Part shown: one piece after another, positions 51,640 to 58,755 of the stretch | Layout: each line of letters begins with the position of its first letter | Numbering within the stretch: position 1 is the first letter of the stretch | The notes under the pieces: generated by a model | What the model was told of the DNA's origin: nothing | What the model saw: only the letters and a program-made list of their open reading frames with translations | The model's database searches: none | Position numbers and translations under genes: made by a program | From: an uncultured Collinsella sp. | GTDB lineage: Bacteria > Actinomycetota > Coriobacteriia > Coriobacteriales > Coriobacteriaceae | DNA: 64,000 bases | Direction: 5' to 3' | NCBI GenBank assembly: GCA_900541125.1 | Contig: UQIK01000009.1 | Span: forward strand, 1-64,000

Positions 51640-51799
51640 GCCACGAAACCGGCCCATCTACTACGTTTAACCCGATACCCCTGACCATAACCGCGTTTTA
51701 CGAAAAACCGCAAGCGTTCTACCTGCGGTTTTCTTTTCGCGTTTTTCGCCGTGGTTGAGGGCAGCCACCCAAACGTAGCAGATAGGCCCATTTCATGGC
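51640..51799 (+). repeat. Nested palindrome, type II, copy R1
   Basis: The left arm is identical to L2 except one base; the right arm (51771-51799) has drifted, leaving 24 of 29 pairs. The inner stem CCCTGACCAT/GTGGTTGAGGG keeps pairing through a C-G to T-A double change relative to L2, and CTACCTGCGGTTTTCTTTTC is conserved. Confidence 0.85.
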
Positions 51800-51828
51800 G
51801 AACGGGTCACGCGGATATCCTCGCAAGG

Positions 51829-51868
51829 CCAAAATGATCCGTTTCCCTCTGTCCACGGGAGATCAAGG
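51829..51868 (+). repeat. AAAATGATCCG module, copy 3
   Basis: CCAAAATGATCCGTTTCCC followed by TCTGTCCACGGGAGATCAAGG; it lies between R1 and R2. Confidence 0.7.
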
Positions 51869-51892
51869 GCTGCTACGGATATGGTGCTATTT

Positions 51893-52046
51893 CAAAACTA
51901 TGCCTGATTACGGGGCTAAAGTCGGGACCCTCATCCATACAACCTTTTTTTGAAAAACGGCAAGCAATCTACCTGCGGTTTTGTTTTTGGGATTTTCCGT
52001 ATGGTCGGAGGTTCGCTATCCAGCCCCGTAATCCGGCATAGTTTTG
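51893..52046 (+). repeat. Nested palindrome, type I, copy R2
   Basis: The 25-bp arms (51893-51917 and 52022-52046) pair at 24 positions. Relative to L1 the arm has one compensated T-A to A-T change. The core again contains TCTACCTGCGGTTTTGTTTT. Confidence 0.88.
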
Positions 52047-52061
52047 TTCGCGGCGGCTCCA

Positions 52062-52105
52062 CCGCGCGTTAAGCGCGGGGTCGGTGGGGCATTTTTGCCC
52101 CACCG
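52062..52105. other. Two GC hairpins between R2 and the hydrogenase operon
   Basis: CCGCGC/GCGCGG (52062-52078) and CGGTGGGGC/GCCCCACCG around ATTTTT (52082-52105). Neither is followed by a T-run on the minus strand; they may still end the hydrogenase transcript. Confidence 0.5.
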
Positions 52106-52142
52106 GCCCCTATTCCAGCGCTATAACAGCCCCATTCCAGAG

Positions 52143-52484
52143 CTACTCCAGCTTGGTTTCTACCGTGGGAGTCTTGTCCGCTGCGACTGGGGTGCGGGCG
52201 GTGTCCATAGTCAGGCAGTGCTTGGGGCAGCTCTCGATGCACTCACCGCACACCACGCAGGCATACGGGTCGATCGACCACGTTCCACCCTTGCGATCGA
52301 CTGCGAGCGCGCCCGCCGGACAGCGACGCGCACACATGCCGCAGCAGATACACACGTCCATGTCGTTGACGATATGCCCGCGCAAGCGCTCGGGCGCCGC
52401 GAGCTTCTCCTGCGGATAGCACACCGTTACCGGCTGCTTGACCATAGAACCCAAGGCCGTCTTGGCAAATGTCAGCAAACTCAT
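52143..52484 (-). CDS. echF: Ech-type hydrogenase ferredoxin-like subunit (EchF)
   Basis: This 113-aa iron-sulphur protein has two 4Fe-4S motifs (CICCGMCARRCP and CVVCGECIESCP) like NuoI/EchF and passes electrons from ferredoxin to the small subunit. It is the last gene of the operon, seven bases after the large-subunit gene. The ~20 residues after the second cluster are variable. Confidence 0.88.
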   Translation of the reverse strand: MSLLTFAKTALGSMVKQPVTVCYPQEKLAAPERLRGHIVNDMDVCICCGMCARRCPAGALAVDRKGGTWSIDPYACVVCGECIESCPKHCLTMDTARTPVAADKTPTVETKLE

Positions 52485-52491
52485 GCCGCGC

Positions 52492-53580
52492 CTACCTTTC
52501 CGTGCAGCTAATGCAGGGGTCGATGGTCAGGATAATCATGGGCACGTTGGCAAGGAGCACGCCCTGCAGTGCATGTGTCAGACCCGCCAGGTTTTGCGAC
52601 GTCGGCGTGCGCACGCGAAAACGGTCCAGGTTCTTGGTGCCGTTGCCGCGCACATAGTAGTACGCCTCGCCGCGCGGCTGCTCAATCACAACCTCGCCGC
52701 GGGCGCCGTCGGCCGGCGTGAGCTTGGTGCGCCCGCCGATACCGTCGTGCGGAATCTTGCCCACAAGCTCCTTAATGATGTCCATGGCCTGCGTAACCTC
52801 GGCACAACGCACCTGGCAGCGGGCATAGCAATCGCCATCGGTGGCAACGATGGGCTCAAATGCAGCCAAATCCGCATAGGCACCGTCGCCAAACATGCGA
52901 ACATCGTAATCCACGCCCGAGGCGCGACCGAACGGGCCGACCATCGACAGATCCAGCGCGTCCTTCTTGCTGATCACGCCCACGCCATGCAGGCGCTCGC
53001 CGCAGCTATTGTCGTCCAAAAACGTATGCACCAGGGCCTCGTAGTCGGGACGCATGGCGTCGAGCGTCTGGACAATACCCATCAGCTCGGAGTCCTCGAT
53101 GTCGTGCTTAAGGCCGCCGATCTCGTTAATCGACAAAATCACGCGCCCGCCGCAAGTGCTCTCAAAGATCTTGAGAATCTGCTCGCGCAGGGTCCATGAC
53201 CGATAGAACAGCGCCTCAAAACCAAAGGCGTCGGCGAGCAGGCCCAGCCACAGCAGATGCGAGTGGATGCGCGAAAGCTCGTGCAAAATGGTGCGGATAT
53301 ACTGCACGCGGCCGGGCACCTCGATGTCGAGCATACGCTCACAGGCGCTGGCATAGCCGCAGCTGTGGCCCACGGCGCAGATGCCGCAGATGCGCTCGGC
53401 GATGTAGCCAAACTGATGCATGTCGCGCTTTTCGGTGAGCTTCTCGAGTCCGCGGTGCACAAAGCCGATCTGCGGAATTGCCTCGATGACGCGGTCGTCC
53501 TCGATCACCAGGTCCAGATGAAGCGGCTCGGGCAGCACCGGGTGCTGCGGGCCAAACGGAATGACGGAGCGATGTGCCAT
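52492..53580 (-). CDS. echE: [NiFe]-hydrogenase large subunit, group 4 (EchE)
   Basis: This 362-aa subunit binds the NiFe centre. The two ligand pairs are RICGIC (Cys65, Cys68) and DPCISC (Cys356, Cys359), so it is a true hydrogenase and not NuoD. The protein ends TER straight after the last ligand, so there is no C-terminal extension for a maturation protease to remove. Maturation (hyp) genes are not in the window. The reaction is reversible proton reduction with ferredoxin, coupled to ion transport. Confidence 0.93.
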   Translation of the reverse strand: MAHRSVIPFGPQHPVLPEPLHLDLVIEDDRVIEAIPQIGFVHRGLEKLTEKRDMHQFGYIAERICGICAVGHSCGYASACERMLDIEVPGRVQYIRTILHELSRIHSHLLWLGLLADAFGFEALFYRSWTLREQILKIFESTCGGRVILSINEIGGLKHDIEDSELMGIVQTLDAMRPDYEALVHTFLDDNSCGERLHGVGVISKKDALDLSMVGPFGRASGVDYDVRMFGDGAYADLAAFEPIVATDGDCYARCQVRCAEVTQAMDIIKELVGKIPHDGIGGRTKLTPADGARGEVVIEQPRGEAYYYVRGNGTKNLDRFRVRTPTSQNLAGLTHALQGVLLANVPMIILTIDPCISCTER

Positions 53581-53585
53581 GGGCC

Positions 53586-54284
53586 TTACGCCTCCTTTTT
53601 CTGCTTGTCGCGGGCGGCCTTGGCGGCAAGCGCCGCGCGGACCTTGGCTGCTTTCTCGGGATCCATGGCGGCGAGCTTTGCCTCCATCTCGGCAGCCTTG
53701 AGCGCGGCCTTCGCAGCAGTTTCATCGTGCTGAGCATCGGAGCCGGCAGCCGCAGCGGGCTGAGCGACGGCAGCGCCCGCAGTGCCCTCCTCTGCAGCAG
53801 CCGCAGCGGCGGCCTTTTCGGCCGCGGCCTTGCGCGCCTTGGCCTCGGCAGCGGCACGGACCTTCATGGCTTTCTCGCGCGCGGCCTTCACCTCGGGCGT
53901 GATAACGCTCATGGGCTCGGCAGTCGAAACCTGGTAGAAAAAGCCCTTAAAGTCGATCTGCATGTCGGTGATGGCAAGGCCAAACAGGTCGTGGGCCTCA
54001 TTTTCAAACGGGAACACCGCCGGATAGTACGAGCTGATGGACGGAATCTCCTGGTACTGGTCGATGCCCTCAACCACCAGGTTCTCAATCGCATAGCTGC
54101 CGTCCTGCGCAATATGCTCCTGAGCAGCACGAACGTTGATAAACGTATAGACCAAGCGATACGAGCCGTCGTCGACATTGCGCTCGGCGTGCATTTGCAC
54201 AAAGCGCGCGCCGACGCCCTTAAGCGCCTGGACATGCGACAGGAGCTCTTCGATCCCGACGGTGGTATAGATTGCCTTTTGCAT
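53586..54284 (-). CDS. echD: Ech-type hydrogenase NuoC-like subunit (EchD) with Ala/Lys-rich tail
   Basis: This 232-aa subunit has a NuoC/30-kDa domain (~1-125, with YYPAVFPFENEAHDLFGL) and a C-terminal ~105-residue tail of Ala, Lys, Glu and Arg that is probably a long helix or coiled-coil. Tail length is unusual for EchD, which normally stops near residue 120-160. Stop and start overlap by one base with the EchC gene. Confidence 0.9.
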   Translation of the reverse strand: MQKAIYTTVGIEELLSHVQALKGVGARFVQMHAERNVDDGSYRLVYTFINVRAAQEHIAQDGSYAIENLVVEGIDQYQEIPSISSYYPAVFPFENEAHDLFGLAITDMQIDFKGFFYQVSTAEPMSVITPEVKAAREKAMKVRAAAEAKARKAAAEKAAAAAAAEEGTAGAAVAQPAAAAGSDAQHDETAAKAALKAAEMEAKLAAMDPEKAAKVRAALAAKAARDKQKKEA

Positions 54285-54835
54285 TACTCGGCCTCCCTTG
54301 CAGCGGCGGTCGCGTCGCCGGCCCCCGCAGCCACAAACCCGTCCTCGCCCAGCTCAACGCCACCGTCCCAAGTAGCGGCACCGCCCACGGTAAGCGGGTC
54401 GCCGCCGGCGCGCATCACGGCCTCCTTCTGGTCCAGGATGCCACACGCCTCCACGATGGCATCGATCACCGTCTCGGGGCGAATGGCGCACCCGGGCGCG
54501 TACACGTCCACGGGAATCGCACGGTCCACGCCGCCGATCACGTTGTAGGCATCGCGGAACACGCCGCCCGAACACGCGCAGATGCCGCACGCCACCACGC
54601 ACTTGGGCTCGAGCATCTGGTTGTAAATCTGGCGCACGACGGGCAGGTTCTGGGCATTGACCGAACCCGTCACCAAAAAGATGTCCGCATGCTTGGGGTT
54701 GCCGGTGTTGACCACGCCAAAGCGCTCCGCATCGAACAGCGGCGTGAGCGAGGCCAGCACCTCGATATCGCATCCGTTGCAGCTCGAACCGTCGTAATGA
54801 ATAACCCACGGCGAGCGCGACATTTTATGATCCAT
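54284..54835 (-). CDS. echC: Ech-type hydrogenase small subunit (EchC)
   Basis: This 183-aa NuoB-like subunit holds the proximal 4Fe-4S cluster: CNGC (Cys19, Cys22), CGICACSGG and APGCAIRP provide the ligands. It faces the NiFe subunit. Gap to the membrane-subunit gene is 12 bases. The tail after ~residue 145 is Ala/Gly-rich. Confidence 0.92.
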   Translation of the reverse strand: MDHKMSRSPWVIHYDGSSCNGCDIEVLASLTPLFDAERFGVVNTGNPKHADIFLVTGSVNAQNLPVVRQIYNQMLEPKCVVACGICACSGGVFRDAYNVIGGVDRAIPVDVYAPGCAIRPETVIDAIVEACGILDQKEAVMRAGGDPLTVGGAATWDGGVELGEDGFVAAGAGDATAAAREAE

Positions 54836-54847
54836 GGATGCCGCCTC

Positions 54848-57730
54848 CTAAATAAACACGTCGACGAGGATGGGCATAAGGTTGAGCAGGCCAAACACCA
54901 GCGCCACGCCCCATCCGAGCCTAAAGCAGCTGCGCCAGGTGCTGCGTGCGAAGGTGTTGTCGATCAGGACCTCGACAAAATACGTCGCGGCCATCACGAC
55001 CAGGGCTACAACCCAGCTCACGGGGTTGTCCCAAACAAAGAACATGCCCACCCACATCAAAAACAGCACGGTCTCGCACCAGTGCATAAGGGTCATCTTG
55101 GCCAGCGTGCCGCCGCTCATCTCGGTGGCGACGCCCTGGACGATCTCCTGATGCGCGTGATGCGAGTACGAAAGGTCAAACGGCGACTTGCGCAGCTTGA
55201 TGGTAAGCACCGCGAGCAACGCGAGAAAAATGGGTGCGCTGTACACGATGATGGGGGCCGACTGCCCCGTCACGGCGATGGAATCGAAGCTGTCGGTGGC
55301 AAGGTACAGGCCCACGCTCATCAGCAAAACGGCGGGCTCGTAACTCATGACCTGCAGCAGCTCGCGGTCGGCGCCAACCTGGGCAAACGGGCTTTGCGTC
55401 GAGGCGGACGCCAGCACCACAAAGATCGCGGCGAGCGTCACCATAAAGGCGCACAGCAGCGTGTTGGAGCCCGATACAAAGATGCCGCCGCCTACCACGG
55501 TAAAGATGAGCGCGCACGCCATATAGGTGTCGTCCATGGTGTTTACGCTGGCGGGGGCCTTGCGCAGCAGCTTGGCCACATCGTAGAAGGGCTGCAGCAG
55601 ACGCGGACCCACACGGCCCTGCATACGGGCCGAAAGCTTGCGGTCAAGACCGTCAATCAAACCGCCCACAAGCGGCGCAATCAAGGCAAACGCCACGGTA
55701 CCAATAAATATGCCCACGACGCCCGAACCTTCAAAATACTTGCCGCGCAACACCGAGGGCGCGCTCATGGCAAGTCTCTCGGGCCCAATCCACGCGCAAC
55801 ACAGCAGCGCAAACAAGATAATGCTGCAGCACACGACGCTACCCACGGGGCTAATACGCTTCTCGCCAAGGGCGTCCTCCGAGTACCAATTGCGCTTTTC
55901 GGCCTTCACCTCGTGTCCCATCGAGCCGCGGAAATGGCGATATTTGTCGGTTCCCACGCCCGAAAGGTACACGTTGACGTGCGGCTTATTGCTCACGCGG
56001 AACGACGTCAGCAGCACCACGGCGATAAAAGCCACGATAACCACCATCAGATACATGGCGTCCTTGCCGATAACGTACGGCACGCGGCCAAACACCATGG
56101 CCAAGTAAGGCGACACCAGACCGCTCGAGATAACCGGGAACGCCACGCAGCACAGAATCAGCAGCGCGGCGATGGTGTTGAGCGCCATCCATTCGGTCTT
56201 ATGGACATTGACCTCAACGTTTTGAGCCGTGGGGTCGACGCCCGAAAGCTTGGCAAGCCACTTGCCCCAGAAGTAAAACGTCGCGGCCGAGCCAAAGGCC
56301 AGCACCATGATCATGAGCACGTTGCCGGTCTGCGCAAACGCCACCAGGGCGCCCCACTTGGACACGAGCATGCCAAACGGCGCCACAAACATGCCCATGA
56401 TGCCCAGCATCATCAGGCGCGTCAGGTGCGGCATGCGGCTGAACATACCGTCCATGTCCTCGATATCGCGGCTGCCGATATGATGCTCGGCGGTGCCCAC
56501 GCACAGGAACAGCAGCGACTTGGCCACCGTGTGGAACAGGATCAGGAAGATGGCTGCCCACACGGCCTCGGGCGCGCCGACGCCCAGGCAGGCACTGATG
56601 AGGCCCAAGTTGGAAATAGTGGAGTACGCGAGCACGCGTTTGGCGTTGCTCTGCGAGATGGCCATGAGGGCAGCGAGCAAAAACGTGATGGCACCCACAC
56701 TCGTGACCATAAAGCCGGTCACGGGATAGATGGCATAGAGCGGGCTCAGCTTGACCATCAGGAACACGCCGGCTTTGACCATGGTTGACGAGTGCAGCAG
56801 GGCGCTCGTGGGCGTGGGGGCAACCATGGCACCCAGCAGCCAAGTGTGGAACGGCATCTGTGCGGCCTTGGTGAGCGCGGCGAGCGACAGCAGAACGACC
56901 GGCATCACCAGCAGCGCGGACTGCGCGGTTCCGGCGCCGGAAAGCTCGATCATGCCCGAGATGGTCAGCGGCATGCCGCTAACGTGCAGATACATGAGTC
57001 CGGCCAAAAACGCGATGCCGCCCAGCATGTTGAGGATGATCTGGGTAAAGGCGTTCTTGATGGCCTCGGGCGTGCGCGTGTAGCCAATCATAAGGAACGA
57101 GCACACGGTGGTGATTTCCCAGCCGCAGAACAGCCACTCAAGGTTGTCGCTCGTCACGATGACGAACATGGCCGAGAGGAACAGGAACATAAGCGCCAGG
57201 AACTGCGGGCGACGGTCGGGCGTGGTCTGCCCGCGCAGCGCAGCCTCGTGCTCGTCGTGGGCCTGGAAGTCCTTCATGTATCCCAGGGCATACACGCAGA
57301 TCAGGCTGCCGACAATGCCAACGGCGAGGACCATGATTACGCTCATGTAGTCCAGGTAGAGCGGGGTTGCGGTGACGGCTTCAGTCGCGGGCAGCGTCAT
57401 GGTCGCAAAGGCGAGCGAGCCCACCAGCTGGACTATGCCGAACACCGTGGTGAGCGCGTTCCTATATTTGTATGCGTTGTACAGGATGACAGCGCACAGG
57501 ATGACATCGATGGCGGAGCTGATGATCGAGAGCACATGCGAGGTGCCGGGGGCAACCTCAAAGCTCTGCGGACCCGTGCCAAAAAACATGACGGCGACTA
57601 CAACTGTCACCGCCATAATAATGCCGGAGCCTATGAGCCCCACCGCATCGCGGGCGCGGTCACCGCGCGCGAGCAGCATGCCCAGCGCCGGTACCAGCGG
57701 AAACAGGGTAAGGAAATACAGTAGCGTCAT
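54848..57730 (-). CDS. Fused NuoL/EchA- and NuoH/EchB-like membrane subunit
   Basis: This 960-aa protein is two subunits in one chain. Residues ~1-640 form an antiporter-like NuoL/HyfB domain with about fourteen helices (PTPTSALLHSSTMVKAGVFL is a signature). Residues ~680-960 (about 54848-55690) form a NuoH/EchB domain, marked by LDRKLSARMQGRVGPRLLQP, which docks the catalytic module. A ~40-residue charged linker joins them. Canonical ech operons have separate echA and echB genes; here the order (AB)-C-D-E-F is otherwise exact. GGGGGAG precedes the ATG. First gene of the operon. Confidence 0.92.
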   Translation of the reverse strand: MTLLYFLTLFPLVPALGMLLARGDRARDAVGLIGSGIIMAVTVVVAVMFFGTGPQSFEVAPGTSHVLSIISSAIDVILCAVILYNAYKYRNALTTVFGIVQLVGSLAFATMTLPATEAVTATPLYLDYMSVIMVLAVGIVGSLICVYALGYMKDFQAHDEHEAALRGQTTPDRRPQFLALMFLFLSAMFVIVTSDNLEWLFCGWEITTVCSFLMIGYTRTPEAIKNAFTQIILNMLGGIAFLAGLMYLHVSGMPLTISGMIELSGAGTAQSALLVMPVVLLSLAALTKAAQMPFHTWLLGAMVAPTPTSALLHSSTMVKAGVFLMVKLSPLYAIYPVTGFMVTSVGAITFLLAALMAISQSNAKRVLAYSTISNLGLISACLGVGAPEAVWAAIFLILFHTVAKSLLFLCVGTAEHHIGSRDIEDMDGMFSRMPHLTRLMMLGIMGMFVAPFGMLVSKWGALVAFAQTGNVLMIMVLAFGSAATFYFWGKWLAKLSGVDPTAQNVEVNVHKTEWMALNTIAALLILCCVAFPVISSGLVSPYLAMVFGRVPYVIGKDAMYLMVVIVAFIAVVLLTSFRVSNKPHVNVYLSGVGTDKYRHFRGSMGHEVKAEKRNWYSEDALGEKRISPVGSVVCCSIILFALLCCAWIGPERLAMSAPSVLRGKYFEGSGVVGIFIGTVAFALIAPLVGGLIDGLDRKLSARMQGRVGPRLLQPFYDVAKLLRKAPASVNTMDDTYMACALIFTVVGGGIFVSGSNTLLCAFMVTLAAIFVVLASASTQSPFAQVGADRELLQVMSYEPAVLLMSVGLYLATDSFDSIAVTGQSAPIIVYSAPIFLALLAVLTIKLRKSPFDLSYSHHAHQEIVQGVATEMSGGTLAKMTLMHWCETVLFLMWVGMFFVWDNPVSWVVALVVMAATYFVEVLIDNTFARSTWRSCFRLGWGVALVFGLLNLMPILVDVFI

Positions 57731-57875
57731 ACCATCACTCCCCCATGCAAAAACGCTGCAATTGTTTAACGTTATAGCTCAATTACGGGGTTACGGTGGC
57801 AGGTTTTCGGTCAACTGGGGAGTTTTAGGCGTACGGGGCAAGGGTACGTCCGCTTTGGAGCAGAGGGGCGGCAAG

Positions 57876-57898
57876 AAAAATGCGCCCCTGTGGGCGCA
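57876..57898 (-). terminator. Terminator of the HTH gene
   Basis: On the minus strand TGCGCCC-ACAG-GGGCGCA is followed by TTTTT. It isolates the hydrogenase operon from the HTH gene. Confidence 0.85.
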
Positions 57899-57910
57899 CC
57901 ATCCCGTTTG

Positions 57911-58315
57911 CTATTCCGCCTTTTTAACGCGCGGCTTGCGACCGCGTGGCTTATCGACCAGTGCGGCCTCACCGCTCTCGCGGTACTGACGGCACCAAGC
58001 CTTGACCGAAGACTCGCTGGGAATCTTGTGCTTGATCATGGCCTCGCGAACCGTCAAGCCGTTTTCCAGACGGTCCTTAACCACAGCGAGCTTTACGTCG
58101 TACGAGTAGGTGTGATGATGCGAACCGGCATTGAGAACGGCGTCGGCACCGCCCACGGCATACGCGCGGGCCCACTGACGAGCCGTGGCCTGGGGAATGC
58201 CAAGCTCCGCGGCGAGGGCGCGATGACCAACCCCCTCTTGGAGGATCTCGACGGCGCGCTGCCTAACCTCGGGCGCATGCGTGCGAGTCCTAGTTGCTTC
58301 CGACATACCTGCCAC
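57911..58315 (-). CDS. Helix-turn-helix protein resembling IS3-family OrfA
   Basis: This 134-aa protein has two tandem helix-turn-helix units (VRQRAVEILQEGVGHRALAAEL and VKLAVVKDRLENGLTVREAMIKH) like InsE/IS3 OrfA or paired-type transposase N-domains, and a basic tail (RGRKPRVKK). No OrfB, terminal inverted repeats or target duplication is visible, and it has its own promoter and terminator. It may be domesticated as a regulator. Start is GTG with AAGG seven bases upstream; an ATG three codons later is possible. Confidence 0.75.
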   Translation of the reverse strand: MAGMSEATRTRTHAPEVRQRAVEILQEGVGHRALAAELGIPQATARQWARAYAVGGADAVLNAGSHHHTYSYDVKLAVVKDRLENGLTVREAMIKHKIPSESSVKAWCRQYRESGEAALVDKPRGRKPRVKKAE

Positions 58316-58356
58316 TTCTTAGCCTTAACCGTTAATCTGCTTTCTTACGTGCAAGT

Positions 58357-58385
58357 TAGATAGTAGCATTTTACTGTTTGCTCAA
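58357..58385 (-). promoter_or_regulatory. Promoter of the HTH gene
   Basis: On the minus strand TTGAGC and TATCTA are 17 bases apart, about 42 bases before the GTG. Confidence 0.55.
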
Positions 58386-58508
58386 AGCAGTTAATTAAAG
58401 TAGACGCGGCGTTATCTGGGCATTTGGCACCAAATTACGACATTTCTTTATCGATTATTTACGCTGGTAGCTGACTCGCAGCTAATCGTCATTCGCTTGT
58501 CAACAAAA

Positions 58509-58538
58509 TTGACATCTCTTTATGTCCTTTGGTATAGA
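58509..58538 (+). promoter_or_regulatory. Strong promoter-like sequence without a gene
   Basis: TTGACA (58509-58514) and TATAGA (58533-58538) are 18 bases apart on the plus strand. There is no plus-strand coding frame until 61352. It could drive a small RNA or antisense transcript of the ene-reductase. Confidence 0.4.
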
Positions 58539-58644
58539 GGATATAGTTATTAACCCCTCCCCCAATAATTTTGAGTGATCTGCAAGGCAGTAGACGTCCT
58601 CACTCCTCATGATTACCGCGCATTGCCATCCACCGGAGCAAAAC

Positions 58645-58680
58645 AAAAAAGGCGGGACCTGCTGCGCTTGCAGGCCCCGC
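58645..58680 (-). terminator. Terminator of the ene-reductase gene
   Basis: On the minus strand GCGGGGCCTGC and GCAGGTCCCGC pair around AAGCGCA and are followed by CTTTTTTGTTTT. Confidence 0.9.
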
Positions 58681-58755
58681 ACCGGTTGACACCCGACGGG
58701 ACACAGCCGGGCGAGACGGATCCGTGCTACCGCCCCGCCTGGCCGCGATGTTCAA

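Larger units (their letters stand above)
58316..58755. other. AT-rich intergenic region with divergent promoters
   Basis: This 440-bp gap is clearly more AT-rich than its surroundings. It holds the HTH-gene promoter, a strong plus-strand promoter-like sequence without a gene, and the ene-reductase terminator. No convincing coding frame. Confidence 0.6.

Noticed and set aside
54272..56788. 838-codon open frame on the plus strand across the hydrogenase genes
   Set aside because: His/Arg/Gln-rich antisense shadow of a membrane protein; no domain and no ribosome site.
58500..58682. 60-codon minus-strand frame
   Set aside because: It starts inside a clear terminator, has no ribosome site and no similarity to any family.
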